In this document: piece by piece, positions 19,400 through 28,803 of the stretch | How positions within the stretch are numbered: position 1 is the first letter of the stretch | Layout: each line of letters opens with the position of its first letter | Assembly (NCBI RefSeq): GCF_026340975.1 | Contig: NZ_JAPEOS010000001.1 | Location: 2,575,001-2,639,000, forward strand | DNA length: 64,000 nt | From: Streptomyces sp. NBC_01214 | GTDB lineage: Bacteria; Actinomycetota; Actinomycetes; Streptomycetales; Streptomycetaceae | Direction of reading: 5' to 3' | The notes under the pieces: model-generated | The model's database searches: none | What the model was told of the DNA's origin: nothing | The model's input: only the letters and a program-made list of their open reading frames with translations | Made by a program: the position numbers and the translations under genes

Positions 19400-20524
19400 G
19401 TGAGCAGCTCCCCGGTCTCCACCTCCTTCCCGGCCCAGCCCTACGGCTGGCCGCCGCTGCGCACCGTGCAAGTACTGGGCGGCGGTGCGGGCGCGAGCAG
19501 CAGCGCGCACGTACGCTCGCTCGCGACCGGCCTCGCCGCGCGCGGGGTACGGGTCACGGTGTGCGCGCCCGTCCAGGCGGAGGGGGAGTACGACTTCACC
19601 GGCGCCGGGGCGCAGTTCGCGCCCGACGCGGTCAGCGTGTTGCGGGCCGCCTGCGCCGGGGCGGACCTCGTGCACGCGCACGGCGTGCGCGCCGGAATGC
19701 GCGCCGCCCTGGCCATACGGGGGCGCCGGGTGCCGCTCGTGGTGACCTGGCACGGCGAGGGCCCCGCGGCGGCCGGTGCGCTCGGGCGGCTGGGCCGGAT
19801 GCTGGAACGGCACGTGGCGCGGGCCGCGGCGGTGGTGCTCGGGGCCTCCTCGGACCAGGTGGACGCCGCGCGGCTGCGGGGCGCCAGGGACGCGCGGCTG
19901 GCCCCGGTGGCCCTGCCGGTGGGCCCGGCGGGTCCGGAGGCGGCGGCCGACCCGGGCAAGGTGCGGGCGGAACTGGGCGCGGTGGAACGGCCGCTGCTGA
20001 TCGCCGTCGGCAGCCTGGTGCCGCACCGCGGGTACTCCGTACTGCTCGACGCGGCACGGGAGTGGCGCGGCCTGGACCCGGCGCCCCTCCTGGTGATCGC
20101 GGGGGAGGGGCCGCTCCGGGCGGAGCTCGCCCGGCGGATCGAGGCGGAGGGGCTCCCGGTACGGCTGCTGGGGCGCCGCCGGGACGCGGCGCAGCTGCTG
20201 GCGGCGGCGGACCTGGCGGTCCTGCCGAGCCGGTGGGAGGCGCGGGCGCTGCTGGCGCAGGAGGCGCTGCGGGTGGGCGTGCCGCTGGTGGCCACGGCGG
20301 TGGGCGGTGTTGCGGAGCTGGTGGGGGACGGTGCGGTACTGGTCCCGCCGGGGGAGGCGGGGCCGCTCGCCTCGGCCGTGACCGGCCTGCTGGCCGACCC
20401 GGACCGCCGGGCCGCGCTGGTGCTCGCGGGGCGCGTCCAGGCCGCGACGTGGCCGTCGGAGGACGACACCGTCGCACAGGTCCTGTCCGTCTACGACGAA
20501 CTGATGGAACGTACCCGCCGCTAG
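19400..20524 (+). CDS. Glycosyltransferase family 4 protein
   Basis: A 374-residue GT-B fold transferase. The N-terminal half has VQVLGGGAGASSSAHVRSL and the acceptor-side VVTWHGEGP. The C-terminal half has AVGSLVPHRGYSVLLDA, VIAGEGPLRAEL and the donor-binding PSRWEARALLAQEALRVGVP with VGGVAEL. The usual second Glu of EX7E is retained in that segment (E...E). Such enzymes move a sugar from an NDP- or GDP-sugar to a lipid or polysaccharide; substrates are unknown. GTG 19400 follows CTGGAG by 9 bases. It is a single-gene unit between the recN terminator and an intergenic repeat area. Confidence 0.85.
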   Translation: MSSSPVSTSFPAQPYGWPPLRTVQVLGGGAGASSSAHVRSLATGLAARGVRVTVCAPVQAEGEYDFTGAGAQFAPDAVSVLRAACAGADLVHAHGVRAGMRAALAIRGRRVPLVVTWHGEGPAAAGALGRLGRMLERHVARAAAVVLGASSDQVDAARLRGARDARLAPVALPVGPAGPEAAADPGKVRAELGAVERPLLIAVGSLVPHRGYSVLLDAAREWRGLDPAPLLVIAGEGPLRAELARRIEAEGLPVRLLGRRRDAAQLLAAADLAVLPSRWEARALLAQEALRVGVPLVATAVGGVAELVGDGAVLVPPGEAGPLASAVTGLLADPDRRAALVLAGRVQAATWPSEDDTVAQVLSVYDELMERTRR

Positions 20525-20810
20525 CCTCCCGGCGGGGTGACGGATTCCCCCTGCGGCCCACCCGCCGGGGACGCCTCAATCGCCGGCGGGGCTCGATGTG
20601 GCCGCCGTGCGTCGTCGGGTGCAGCTGCGTTTCCGCCTCAATCGCCGGCGATTGAGGCGCGGGTCCGGGCAGCCCGGGGAACGGTGGAAGGGCGGGTAGG
20701 GGACAGCCCCGCAGGGCACCGGTCCCCCGCCCGGGCGCCGACGGACGGAGTCCGGCGCAGCCGACCGAAGCCCAGGAGGCCCCCTGGGGCCGATTGGCGC
20801 GAAGGCGGCG
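20525..20810. other. Intergenic region with repeat fragments
   Basis: 286 bases between the glycosyltransferase stop and the PucR-type stop. CGCCTCAATCGCCGGCGGGGCT (about 20572-20593) resembles the core of the 53-bp element at 11046 and 57065. The 26-bp palindrome listed below follows. No gene or RNA was recognised in the rest. Confidence 0.6.
20634..20659. repeat. 26-bp perfect palindrome
   Basis: CGCCTCAATCGCC is followed directly by its exact complement GGCGATTGAGGCG, with no loop. Its half-site repeats the CGCCTCAATCGCCGG sequence found some 60 bases upstream, so it looks like two inverted copies of the same element fused head to head. It may end transcription of the converging genes. 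Confidence 0.7.
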
Positions 20811-22463
20811 TCAGGAAGGCGTGTGGCGGCGGGCGCGGAGGGCCAGGCTCAGGGAGAGGACCGTCTCGGGGTCGTCCAGGTCCGTGCCCAGGAGTTCCGA
20901 GATGCGGGCCAGCCGGTTGTACAGCGTCTGCCGGTTCAGATGGAGCTCGCGCGCCGTCTCCGCCTTGCGGCCCGCGTGCGCCAGGTACGTCTCCAACGTG
21001 GGCAGGAGCGGCGGGCGCGAGGTCGTGTCGTGCGTGCGGAGCGGCCCGATCGCCCGGTCCACGAAGGCGGCCAGGTCGGGGTGTTCGCGCAGCCGCCACA
21101 GCAGCAGGTCGATGTCCAGGCGGCGCGCGTCGTACCAGGGGCGCGCCGGCAGGCCGTGGGCCGCCGTCGCGGTCTCCGCGGCGTGGCGCAGGCCGGCCGA
21201 GGCCGCCGCCCAACCGCCCGCCACGCCGACGACCACGGCCGGCGGGGCGTCGGCCCGGTCCAGGCCCGCGCGTTCGACGCCCGCCCGCAGCGCGGCCGAG
21301 ACCCGGTCCGCCACCGCCGTGCGCTCCGATTCCGCGCGCAGGGAGACCAGCAGCGGCACCCGGCCCTCGACCGGGCGGACGCCCAGCAGGACCGGGACCC
21401 CGACGGACGACAGCTCCTCCAGCACCGCGCGGGCCAGCACGGCCCAGTTCCCGGACGGTCCGAGGTCCGAGGCCAGCCGCATCACCACCGGCAGCAGCGG
21501 ACCGCCGCCCGGCTTGAAGCCCAGGACGCGGGCCTGTCCCGGTGCGTCCTCCGCCGAGATGCGGCCCTCCGCCAGGTCCGTCAGGAAGTCGCCGCGGCCG
21601 CGCGCCGCCAGCTCCTCCTCCTGCCGCGCCTGCATCAGGACGACGGCCAGGACGCCCGCCGTGCGTTCGGCCGCCATCCGGTGCACCGGGAGCAGCGGGG
21701 TCGAGACGCCGACCAGGACGAGCCGGGCCCGGACCGAGCCGGTGCCGTGGCCACCGCCCGGTACGTCGACCACCACCGTGTTCGTGGCGGGTTCGGCCTC
21801 GCGCTGGCCCCGGAGGCCCTCCCACACCTGGAGCGGGTCCGCGCCCGCGTCCCCGGCCGTGCTGCCGGCCGCGTACAGGAGTTGACCGTCCGGGGTCTCC
21901 AGGAAGACGGGGTTCCCCGTGAAGTCGGCCAGGATCCGCAGGACCTGGGGGATGCCCCCACCGCCCAGCAGGGCCTCCGTACAGCGCCGGTGGACCTCCT
22001 CGGCCCGCTGGAGCAGGGCGTAGTGGTGGTTGACGATCTCGGTGTGGACCTCCTCCGTGACCGCCACGAAGGGGACCTCCCGGTGGAGCTGGACCAGGGG
22101 CAGCCCCGCCGACCGCGCGGTCTCCACCAAGGTCGCCGGCAGCCGGGTGAAGCGCGGGCCCAGTTCGACCACGAGCGCGGCGATCCCGCGGTCCGCGAGG
22201 CGGCGGACGAAGGCCCGCTGCTCGGCCGGCCGGGTGCCGAGGCCCAGGCCCGTGGTCAGCAGCAGCTCACCGCCCTTGAGCAGGGAGGCGATGTTCGGCA
22301 CCTCGCCCGCGTGCACCCAGCGGACGGTCCGGCCCAGGCGGTCGGCGCAGGCCACCACCTCCGGCAGTCCGCCGCGCAGCCCCGGCAGTTCCAGTGCCCG
22401 CTGAACCGTGATCCCGCCCTGGTTCTCCATAGCGCGGGACGCTACCGGCAGACCCGTCTCCAT
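20811..22463 (-). CDS. PucR family transcriptional regulator
   Basis: A 550-residue PucR protein. The N-terminal PucR ligand domain (about 15-135) contains VRWVHAGEVPNIASLLKGGELLLTTG-type sequence. A GGDEF-like CdaR middle region follows. The C-terminal PucR_HTH has LETYLAHAGRKAETARELHL and RQTLYNRLARISELLG. Family members sense purines or related metabolites and control nearby catabolic genes. ATG 22463 starts two bases after the upstream stop; ATG 22430 (539 residues) is an alternative and the Shine-Dalgarno does not decide. Coupling to the flavoprotein gene suggests it regulates that operon, or itself. Confidence 0.85.
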   Translation of the reverse strand: METGLPVASRAMENQGGITVQRALELPGLRGGLPEVVACADRLGRTVRWVHAGEVPNIASLLKGGELLLTTGLGLGTRPAEQRAFVRRLADRGIAALVVELGPRFTRLPATLVETARSAGLPLVQLHREVPFVAVTEEVHTEIVNHHYALLQRAEEVHRRCTEALLGGGGIPQVLRILADFTGNPVFLETPDGQLLYAAGSTAGDAGADPLQVWEGLRGQREAEPATNTVVVDVPGGGHGTGSVRARLVLVGVSTPLLPVHRMAAERTAGVLAVVLMQARQEEELAARGRGDFLTDLAEGRISAEDAPGQARVLGFKPGGGPLLPVVMRLASDLGPSGNWAVLARAVLEELSSVGVPVLLGVRPVEGRVPLLVSLRAESERTAVADRVSAALRAGVERAGLDRADAPPAVVVGVAGGWAAASAGLRHAAETATAAHGLPARPWYDARRLDIDLLLWRLREHPDLAAFVDRAIGPLRTHDTTSRPPLLPTLETYLAHAGRKAETARELHLNRQTLYNRLARISELLGTDLDDPETVLSLSLALRARRHTPS

Positions 22464-22465
22464 CG

Positions 22466-23848
22466 TCAGGCGGGCTGGATGTTGTGGTTGAAGCGGAAGA
22501 TGTTGTCGGGGTCGTACTGGCGCTTGAGCGCGCCCAGTCGCTGCATGTTCTCGGCGCCGAGGCCCGAGACCACCCGCTCCACGCCCTCGTCCCCGGTGAA
22601 GTTGAGGTAGACCGCGCCGGTGCTCCACGGCCGGGCGTCGGCGCGGACGTCCTTGACCCACTGCCGGCAGCGCTCGTCGTCGGCCGCGTCCTCCCAGATC
22701 CCGAACGGGTGCACCACCCACGGCGAGTCGCGGTACGGCACCGGGTAGTCGGCCGGGCCGGAGGCCACGGCGCCGCCCTGCGGGAAGACCAGGTGCTGGG
22801 TGCCGGTCGGTACCGGCATGGCCTCGGCGCGGGCGCAGAAGACGTCCACGAACGCGTCGGGGCAGCCGGTGAGGTACTCGGCCGACCAGTAGTTCCGCAT
22901 GCCCGGCGGGTCGTCGATCATGCACTGGAGGTCGGCGTACGGGATGGCCGTGACGATCTCCGACTCGTGGGGGATCGCCAGCAGCGGCTCGGCCAGCCCC
23001 CGCATCTCGTCCTCGGGGCCCGCGTACGTCAGCAGCGCCCCGGCCAGCAGCCGCCCGACCAGGTGCTGCGGGACGAACTCTTCGGGCGGGCCGGTGAGGT
23101 AGAGGGCGGCGCCCGAGGCCTCGGGCGGCGCGGCCTCGATGACGTCCCGGTACGTACGGACCACCTCGGGCCCGCGCTCCGGCAGGTACAGCAGGAACGC
23201 GATCGACATGGCGGGCAGTTCGTACAGCCGCAGGGTCAGCGAGGTGGCGATGCCGAAGTTGCCGCCGCCGCCGTGCAACCCCCAGAACAGCTCCGGGTGC
23301 TCCTCGGCGGTCGCGTGGACGAGCTCGCCGTCGGCGGTGACCAGCTCCGCGCCCAGCAGGTTGTCCACGGCCAGGCCGAACTTCCGGTCGAGCCAGCCGC
23401 TGCCGCCGCCCAGCACGTAGCCGCCGACGCCGGTGGTGGAGGCACGGCCGCCGGTCGTCGCCAGCCCGTAGGGCTGGCAGGCCCGGTCCAGGTGGCTCAT
23501 GGTGGCCCCGCCCCCGACGTGCGCCGCCCCGGCCGCCGGATGGACCGTCACCTCGTGCATCCGCCGCAGGTCCACGACGAGGCCGCCGTCGTTGAGGGAC
23601 ATCCCGGCCACGCTGTGTCCGCCCCCGCGCACGGCGATGTTCAGGTCCAGTTCCCTCGCGAACCGCACTGCGGTCACCACGTCCGCCGTGCTCTCGCACT
23701 GGGCGATGACGGCCGGTCTGCGGTCGATCATCGCGTTGAAGAGCGTCCGGGCCTCGTCGTACCCCGGATCCTCCGGAGCGAAGACCTCGCCGGACAGATC
23801 CTCGCGGAGCGCGGTCAGGGCCGCGCCCGCCTTCGACAGGGGAGCCAT
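22466..23848 (-). CDS. FAD-binding oxidoreductase with berberine-bridge (BBE) domain
   Basis: A 460-residue PCMH-type flavoprotein. Residues about 40-210 bind FAD: IAVRGGGHSVAGMSLNDGG, with the His expected to attach FAD through its 8-alpha carbon, then TTGVGGYVLGGGSGWLDRKF. The second covalent Cys of bicovalent members is not seen in the GVGGY segment. The BBE C-terminus has YLNFTGDEG and DPDNIFRFNHNI. It oxidises alcohols, sugars or alkaloid-like substrates; which is unknown. ATG 23848 has AAGGGGG about 7 bases upstream. ATG 23878 is an in-frame alternative. Confidence 0.87.
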   Translation of the reverse strand: MAPLSKAGAALTALREDLSGEVFAPEDPGYDEARTLFNAMIDRRPAVIAQCESTADVVTAVRFARELDLNIAVRGGGHSVAGMSLNDGGLVVDLRRMHEVTVHPAAGAAHVGGGATMSHLDRACQPYGLATTGGRASTTGVGGYVLGGGSGWLDRKFGLAVDNLLGAELVTADGELVHATAEEHPELFWGLHGGGGNFGIATSLTLRLYELPAMSIAFLLYLPERGPEVVRTYRDVIEAAPPEASGAALYLTGPPEEFVPQHLVGRLLAGALLTYAGPEDEMRGLAEPLLAIPHESEIVTAIPYADLQCMIDDPPGMRNYWSAEYLTGCPDAFVDVFCARAEAMPVPTGTQHLVFPQGGAVASGPADYPVPYRDSPWVVHPFGIWEDAADDERCRQWVKDVRADARPWSTGAVYLNFTGDEGVERVVSGLGAENMQRLGALKRQYDPDNIFRFNHNIQPA

Positions 23849-23955
23849 GGCTGCCCCCTTCCACCGGAGGGAGGGCATAGGACACTTCCAGCGTAGGCGC
23901 GGACGATCACCGGGGCGCGGCGAGATGGTCCGCGGCCCCGGCGGGTCGACCGGGA

Positions 23956-25809
23956 TCAGCCGCCGTACGCCCCGCTGGCCGTCAGCCGCAGGGCCGTGTC
24001 GATCAGCGGAACGTGGCTGAAGGCCTGTGGGAAGTTCCCGACCTGCCGCTGGAGCCGGGGGTCCCACTCCTCCGCGAGCAGGCCCAGGTCGTTGCGGAGC
24101 GACAGCAGCCGTTCGAACAGCCGCCGCGCCTCGTCCACCCGGCCGATCATCGCCAGGTCGTCGGCCATCCAGAACGAGCAGGCCAGGAAGGCCCCCTCGT
24201 CGCCCTCCAGGCCGTCCACGCCGGCCTCCTCGCCCGCCGTCGGGTAGCGCAGGATGAAACCGTCGGGCGTGGACAGCTCGCGCTGGATCGCCTCGATGGT
24301 GCCGATGACCCGCTTGTCGTCCGGCGGCAGGAAGCCCATCTGCGGGATCAGCAGCAGGGAGGCGTCCAGTTCCTTCGACCCGTAGGACTGGGTGAAGGTG
24401 TTGCGCTCCTTGTCGTAGCCCTTCTCGCACACGTCCTGGTGGATCTCGTCGCGCAGCTCGCGCCACCGCTCCAGCGGGCCGTCCGCGTCCCCGCTCTCGA
24501 TCAGCTTGATCGTGCGGTCCACGGCCACCCAGGCCATCACCTTCGAGTGCACGAAGTGGCGGCGCGGGCCGCGCACCTCCCAGATGCCCTCGTCCGGCTG
24601 GTCCCAGTGGGTCTCCAGGTAGCGGATCAGCTTGAGCTGGAGCAGCGAGGCGTAGTCGCTGCGGGCGAGCCCGGTCATGTGGCCCAGGTGCAGGGCCTCG
24701 GTGACCTCGCCGTACACGTCGAGTTGGAGCTGGCCCGCGGCGCCGTTGCCGACGCGGACCGGGCGGGAGCCCTCGTAACCGGGCAGCCAGTCCAGCTCGG
24801 TCTCGCCGAGCTCCCGTTCGCCCGCGATCCCGTACATGATCTGCAGGTTCTCCGGGTCGCCGGCGACCGCGCGCAGCAGCCACTCGCGCCAGGCGCGGGC
24901 CTCCTCGCGGTATCCGGTGCGCAGCAGCGAGGAGAGGGTGATGGCCGCGTCCCGCAGCCAGGTGTAGCGGTAGTCCCAGTTCCGGACCCCGCCGATCTCC
25001 TCGGGCAGGGAGGTGGTGGGCGCGGCGACGATCCCGCCCGTGGGGCCGTACGTGAGGGCCTTGAGGGTGATCAGCGAGCGGATCACGGCCTCCCGGTAGG
25101 GCCCGTGGTAGGTGCACTGGTCGACCCACTCGCGCCAGAAGTCGGTGGTCGACTCCAGGGCCGCCTCGGCGTCGGGGGTCTCGGGCGCGTCGCGGTGCGA
25201 GGCCTGCCAGCTGATGCTGAAGGCCTTCCGGTCGCCGGGGCCGACGGTGAAGTCGGAGTACGTCGTCAGGTCCTCGCCGTAGGTCTGCGCGTCGGCGTCC
25301 AGCCAGACGGAGTCGGGGCCGGCCACGGCCACGGTGCGCCCGTCGACCCGGTGCACCCACGGCACGACCCGCCCGTAGCTGAAGCGCATCCGCAGTGCCG
25401 AGCGCATCGGCACGCGCCCGCTGATGCCCTCCACGATGCGGATCAGCTGTGGCGCGTGATCCTCTCGGGGTGGCATGAAGTCGATCACGCGGACCTTGCC
25501 GCGCGGGGTGTCCCATTCCGATTCCAGCACCAGCGAGTCACCGCGGTAGCGGCGGCGGGTCGCACGCGGAGCCTCGGTGCCCGCCGGGAACGACGGGCCG
25601 ATCCGCCAGAACCCGTGATCCTCGGTGCCGAGAATGCTCGCGAACACGGCATGCGAGTCGAAGCGTGGCAGGCACAGCCAGTCCACGGCTCCGTCCCGGC
25701 AGACCAGTGCTGCGGTCTGCATGTCCCCGATCAGTGCGTAATCCTCGATGCGCCCGGACACGTGCATCTCCAGTCGAACGGCCACGTCCGCCCCGAAGGG
25801 CGCTTGCAT
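23956..25809 (-). CDS. Glycoside hydrolase family 15 protein (trehalase/glucoamylase-like)
   Basis: A 617-residue GH15 enzyme. An N-terminal beta-sandwich domain (about 10-240; IEDYALIGDMQTAALVCRDGAVDWLCLP) precedes an (alpha/alpha)6 barrel with the signature GGVRNWDYRYTWLRDA. Catalytic acids are expected in the ELDWLPGYEGSRP region and in AEEWDPRLQRQVGNFPQAFSH. Mycobacterial relatives of this size are trehalases; others are glucoamylases or dextranases. There is no signal peptide, so it acts in the cytoplasm. The ATG at 25809 has AGGAGA 13 bases upstream. It is the first gene of a leftward unit with the flavoprotein (107-base gap) and PucR regulator. Confidence 0.88.
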   Translation of the reverse strand: MQAPFGADVAVRLEMHVSGRIEDYALIGDMQTAALVCRDGAVDWLCLPRFDSHAVFASILGTEDHGFWRIGPSFPAGTEAPRATRRRYRGDSLVLESEWDTPRGKVRVIDFMPPREDHAPQLIRIVEGISGRVPMRSALRMRFSYGRVVPWVHRVDGRTVAVAGPDSVWLDADAQTYGEDLTTYSDFTVGPGDRKAFSISWQASHRDAPETPDAEAALESTTDFWREWVDQCTYHGPYREAVIRSLITLKALTYGPTGGIVAAPTTSLPEEIGGVRNWDYRYTWLRDAAITLSSLLRTGYREEARAWREWLLRAVAGDPENLQIMYGIAGERELGETELDWLPGYEGSRPVRVGNGAAGQLQLDVYGEVTEALHLGHMTGLARSDYASLLQLKLIRYLETHWDQPDEGIWEVRGPRRHFVHSKVMAWVAVDRTIKLIESGDADGPLERWRELRDEIHQDVCEKGYDKERNTFTQSYGSKELDASLLLIPQMGFLPPDDKRVIGTIEAIQRELSTPDGFILRYPTAGEEAGVDGLEGDEGAFLACSFWMADDLAMIGRVDEARRLFERLLSLRNDLGLLAEEWDPRLQRQVGNFPQAFSHVPLIDTALRLTASGAYGG

Positions 25810-26225
25810 TGCGCGGTTGCGCGGTCTCCTGTGTGCAGGGATCTCCGCGTGAGCCCATGATTCCGTATATCGGCTCGGTTAGGCCGTCTGACGGACTGCC
25901 CGGCGGTGATGTGTGCAATATCCGAGCAGGATATGACGGCACCCTAGTGATCTCCGTGATGCTGTGGAGAATGCGGTTGGGCCGAACGGGTGAGCAGCGG
26001 CGATGCCGCCCCGGCGCACTCCGGCACCGCCGTGCCGGGCGCGTGCGCCGCGTGCCCGGAGGCGGACCGCTCCGGGCGCTGATAGGCTGGTACCCCGTGG
26101 ACCGGTGGTCTGCCTGTGCGAATCAGGAGCCCCGAAACCGCAGCTTCGGCGCCCCCTGAGACCCTTCCGGATCGACGGCGGCCAGTGCCGGACGCACCTC
26201 ACTTCGCGACCACGGGAGCCCCCTC
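25810..26225. other. Divergent intergenic region, GH15 / pyrG
   Basis: 416 bases holding the promoters of both arms. GATAGGCT (26081-26088) is a plausible -10 for pyrG, but no good -35 sits 17-18 bases before it. No RNA gene, riboswitch or convincing short coding frame was recognised. Confidence 0.5.
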
Positions 26226-27902
<1,677 letters not shown>

Positions 27903-27924
27903 GGGCCTGACCGCATAACGTAGG

Positions 27925-27953
27925 CAGCCGGGGCACGGATCGTGCCCCGGCTG
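27925..27953 (+). terminator. pyrG terminator hairpin
   Basis: A 13-bp perfect stem CAGCCGGGGCACG / CGTGCCCCGGCTG with a GAT loop, 22 bases after the pyrG stop. Confidence 0.75.
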
Positions 27954-27979
27954 TCGCGTTCTCGGGGAAGGTATCGGCC

Positions 27980-28621
27980 ATGGCCATGGGCAACGACATC
28001 GTGGACACACCGGAGTCGTGGGAGGTCGTCGCCTCACGGACCCCGTTCGAGGGCGCGAAGACGGCCGTGAAGTCGGACCAGGTGCGGATGCCCGACAGCT
28101 CGGTGGTGCGCCGCGACTACCAGGTGCACCCGGGCTCGGTGTGCGTCCTCGCCCTCGACGAGGAGCAGCGGGTGCTGGTCCTCAAGCAGTTCCGCCACCC
28201 GGTGCGGCACCGGCTGTGGGAGCTCCCGGCCGGACTGCTGGACGTACCCGGCGAGAACCCGCTGCACGCGGCCCAGCGGGAGCTGTACGAGGAGGCGCAC
28301 GCCAAGGCGGGCGAGTGGCGGGTGCTGGCCGACTTCTTCACCTCGCCCGGCGGATCCGACGAGGCCGTCCGGATCTTCCTCGCCCGGGACCTGGCAGAGG
28401 CCGAGGGGGAGCGGTACGCGGTCTCCGAGGAGGAAGCGGACATGGAGATCGCCCGGGTCCCGCTCGCGGACCTGGTCCGCGGGGTCCTGGCGGGCGAACT
28501 GCACAACCCGGGGCTGGTGACCGGGGTACTGGCCCTCGCGGCGGCCCTCGCCTCCGAGGGCGGCATCGAGGCCCTGCGCCCGGCCCTCGCCCCCTGGCCG
28601 GCCCGCCCCTACGAGGCGTAG
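27980..28621 (+). CDS. Nudix hydrolase, ADP-ribose pyrophosphatase type
   Basis: A 213-residue Nudix protein. The box reads GLLDVPGENPLHAAQRELYEE, matching GX5EX7REXXEE, at about residues 88-109. The flanking LWELPAG and FFTSPGGSDEAVRIFLAR are typical of ADP-ribose pyrophosphatases, which split ADP-ribose to AMP and ribose 5-phosphate. It holds the same place between pyrG and ald/parA as the Nudix gene of mycobacteria. ATG 27980 has GGGGAAGG 8 bases upstream. Confidence 0.9.
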   Translation: MAMGNDIVDTPESWEVVASRTPFEGAKTAVKSDQVRMPDSSVVRRDYQVHPGSVCVLALDEEQRVLVLKQFRHPVRHRLWELPAGLLDVPGENPLHAAQRELYEEAHAKAGEWRVLADFFTSPGGSDEAVRIFLARDLAEAEGERYAVSEEEADMEIARVPLADLVRGVLAGELHNPGLVTGVLALAAALASEGGIEALRPALAPWPARPYEA

Positions 28622-28803
28622 AGGGTGTCTTGCCGATCAGGCCGGGCCCCGCGGGGTCCCGGCCGCGCGCGCCGCGCGAGCGGCGCGTGAAAAATAGGTC
28701 CATCTGCTGATCCGATCGGGGGATTTGTCCGCCACGCTCCACCCGGGTCGTCGCTCTGCGTGAACTACGCTCGCAATCCGGTGGCAGGGAGAGGAGCGGA
28801 TCC

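Noticed and set aside
20811..23885. One very long leftward frame of about 1,020 codons
   Set aside because: Only its 3' half is the PucR gene; the upper half is the wrong frame of the FAD oxidoreductase, which has clear homology in its own frame.
25810..26225. pyrG attenuator or riboswitch
   Set aside because: No strong leader hairpin with T-run or known aptamer pattern before the start.
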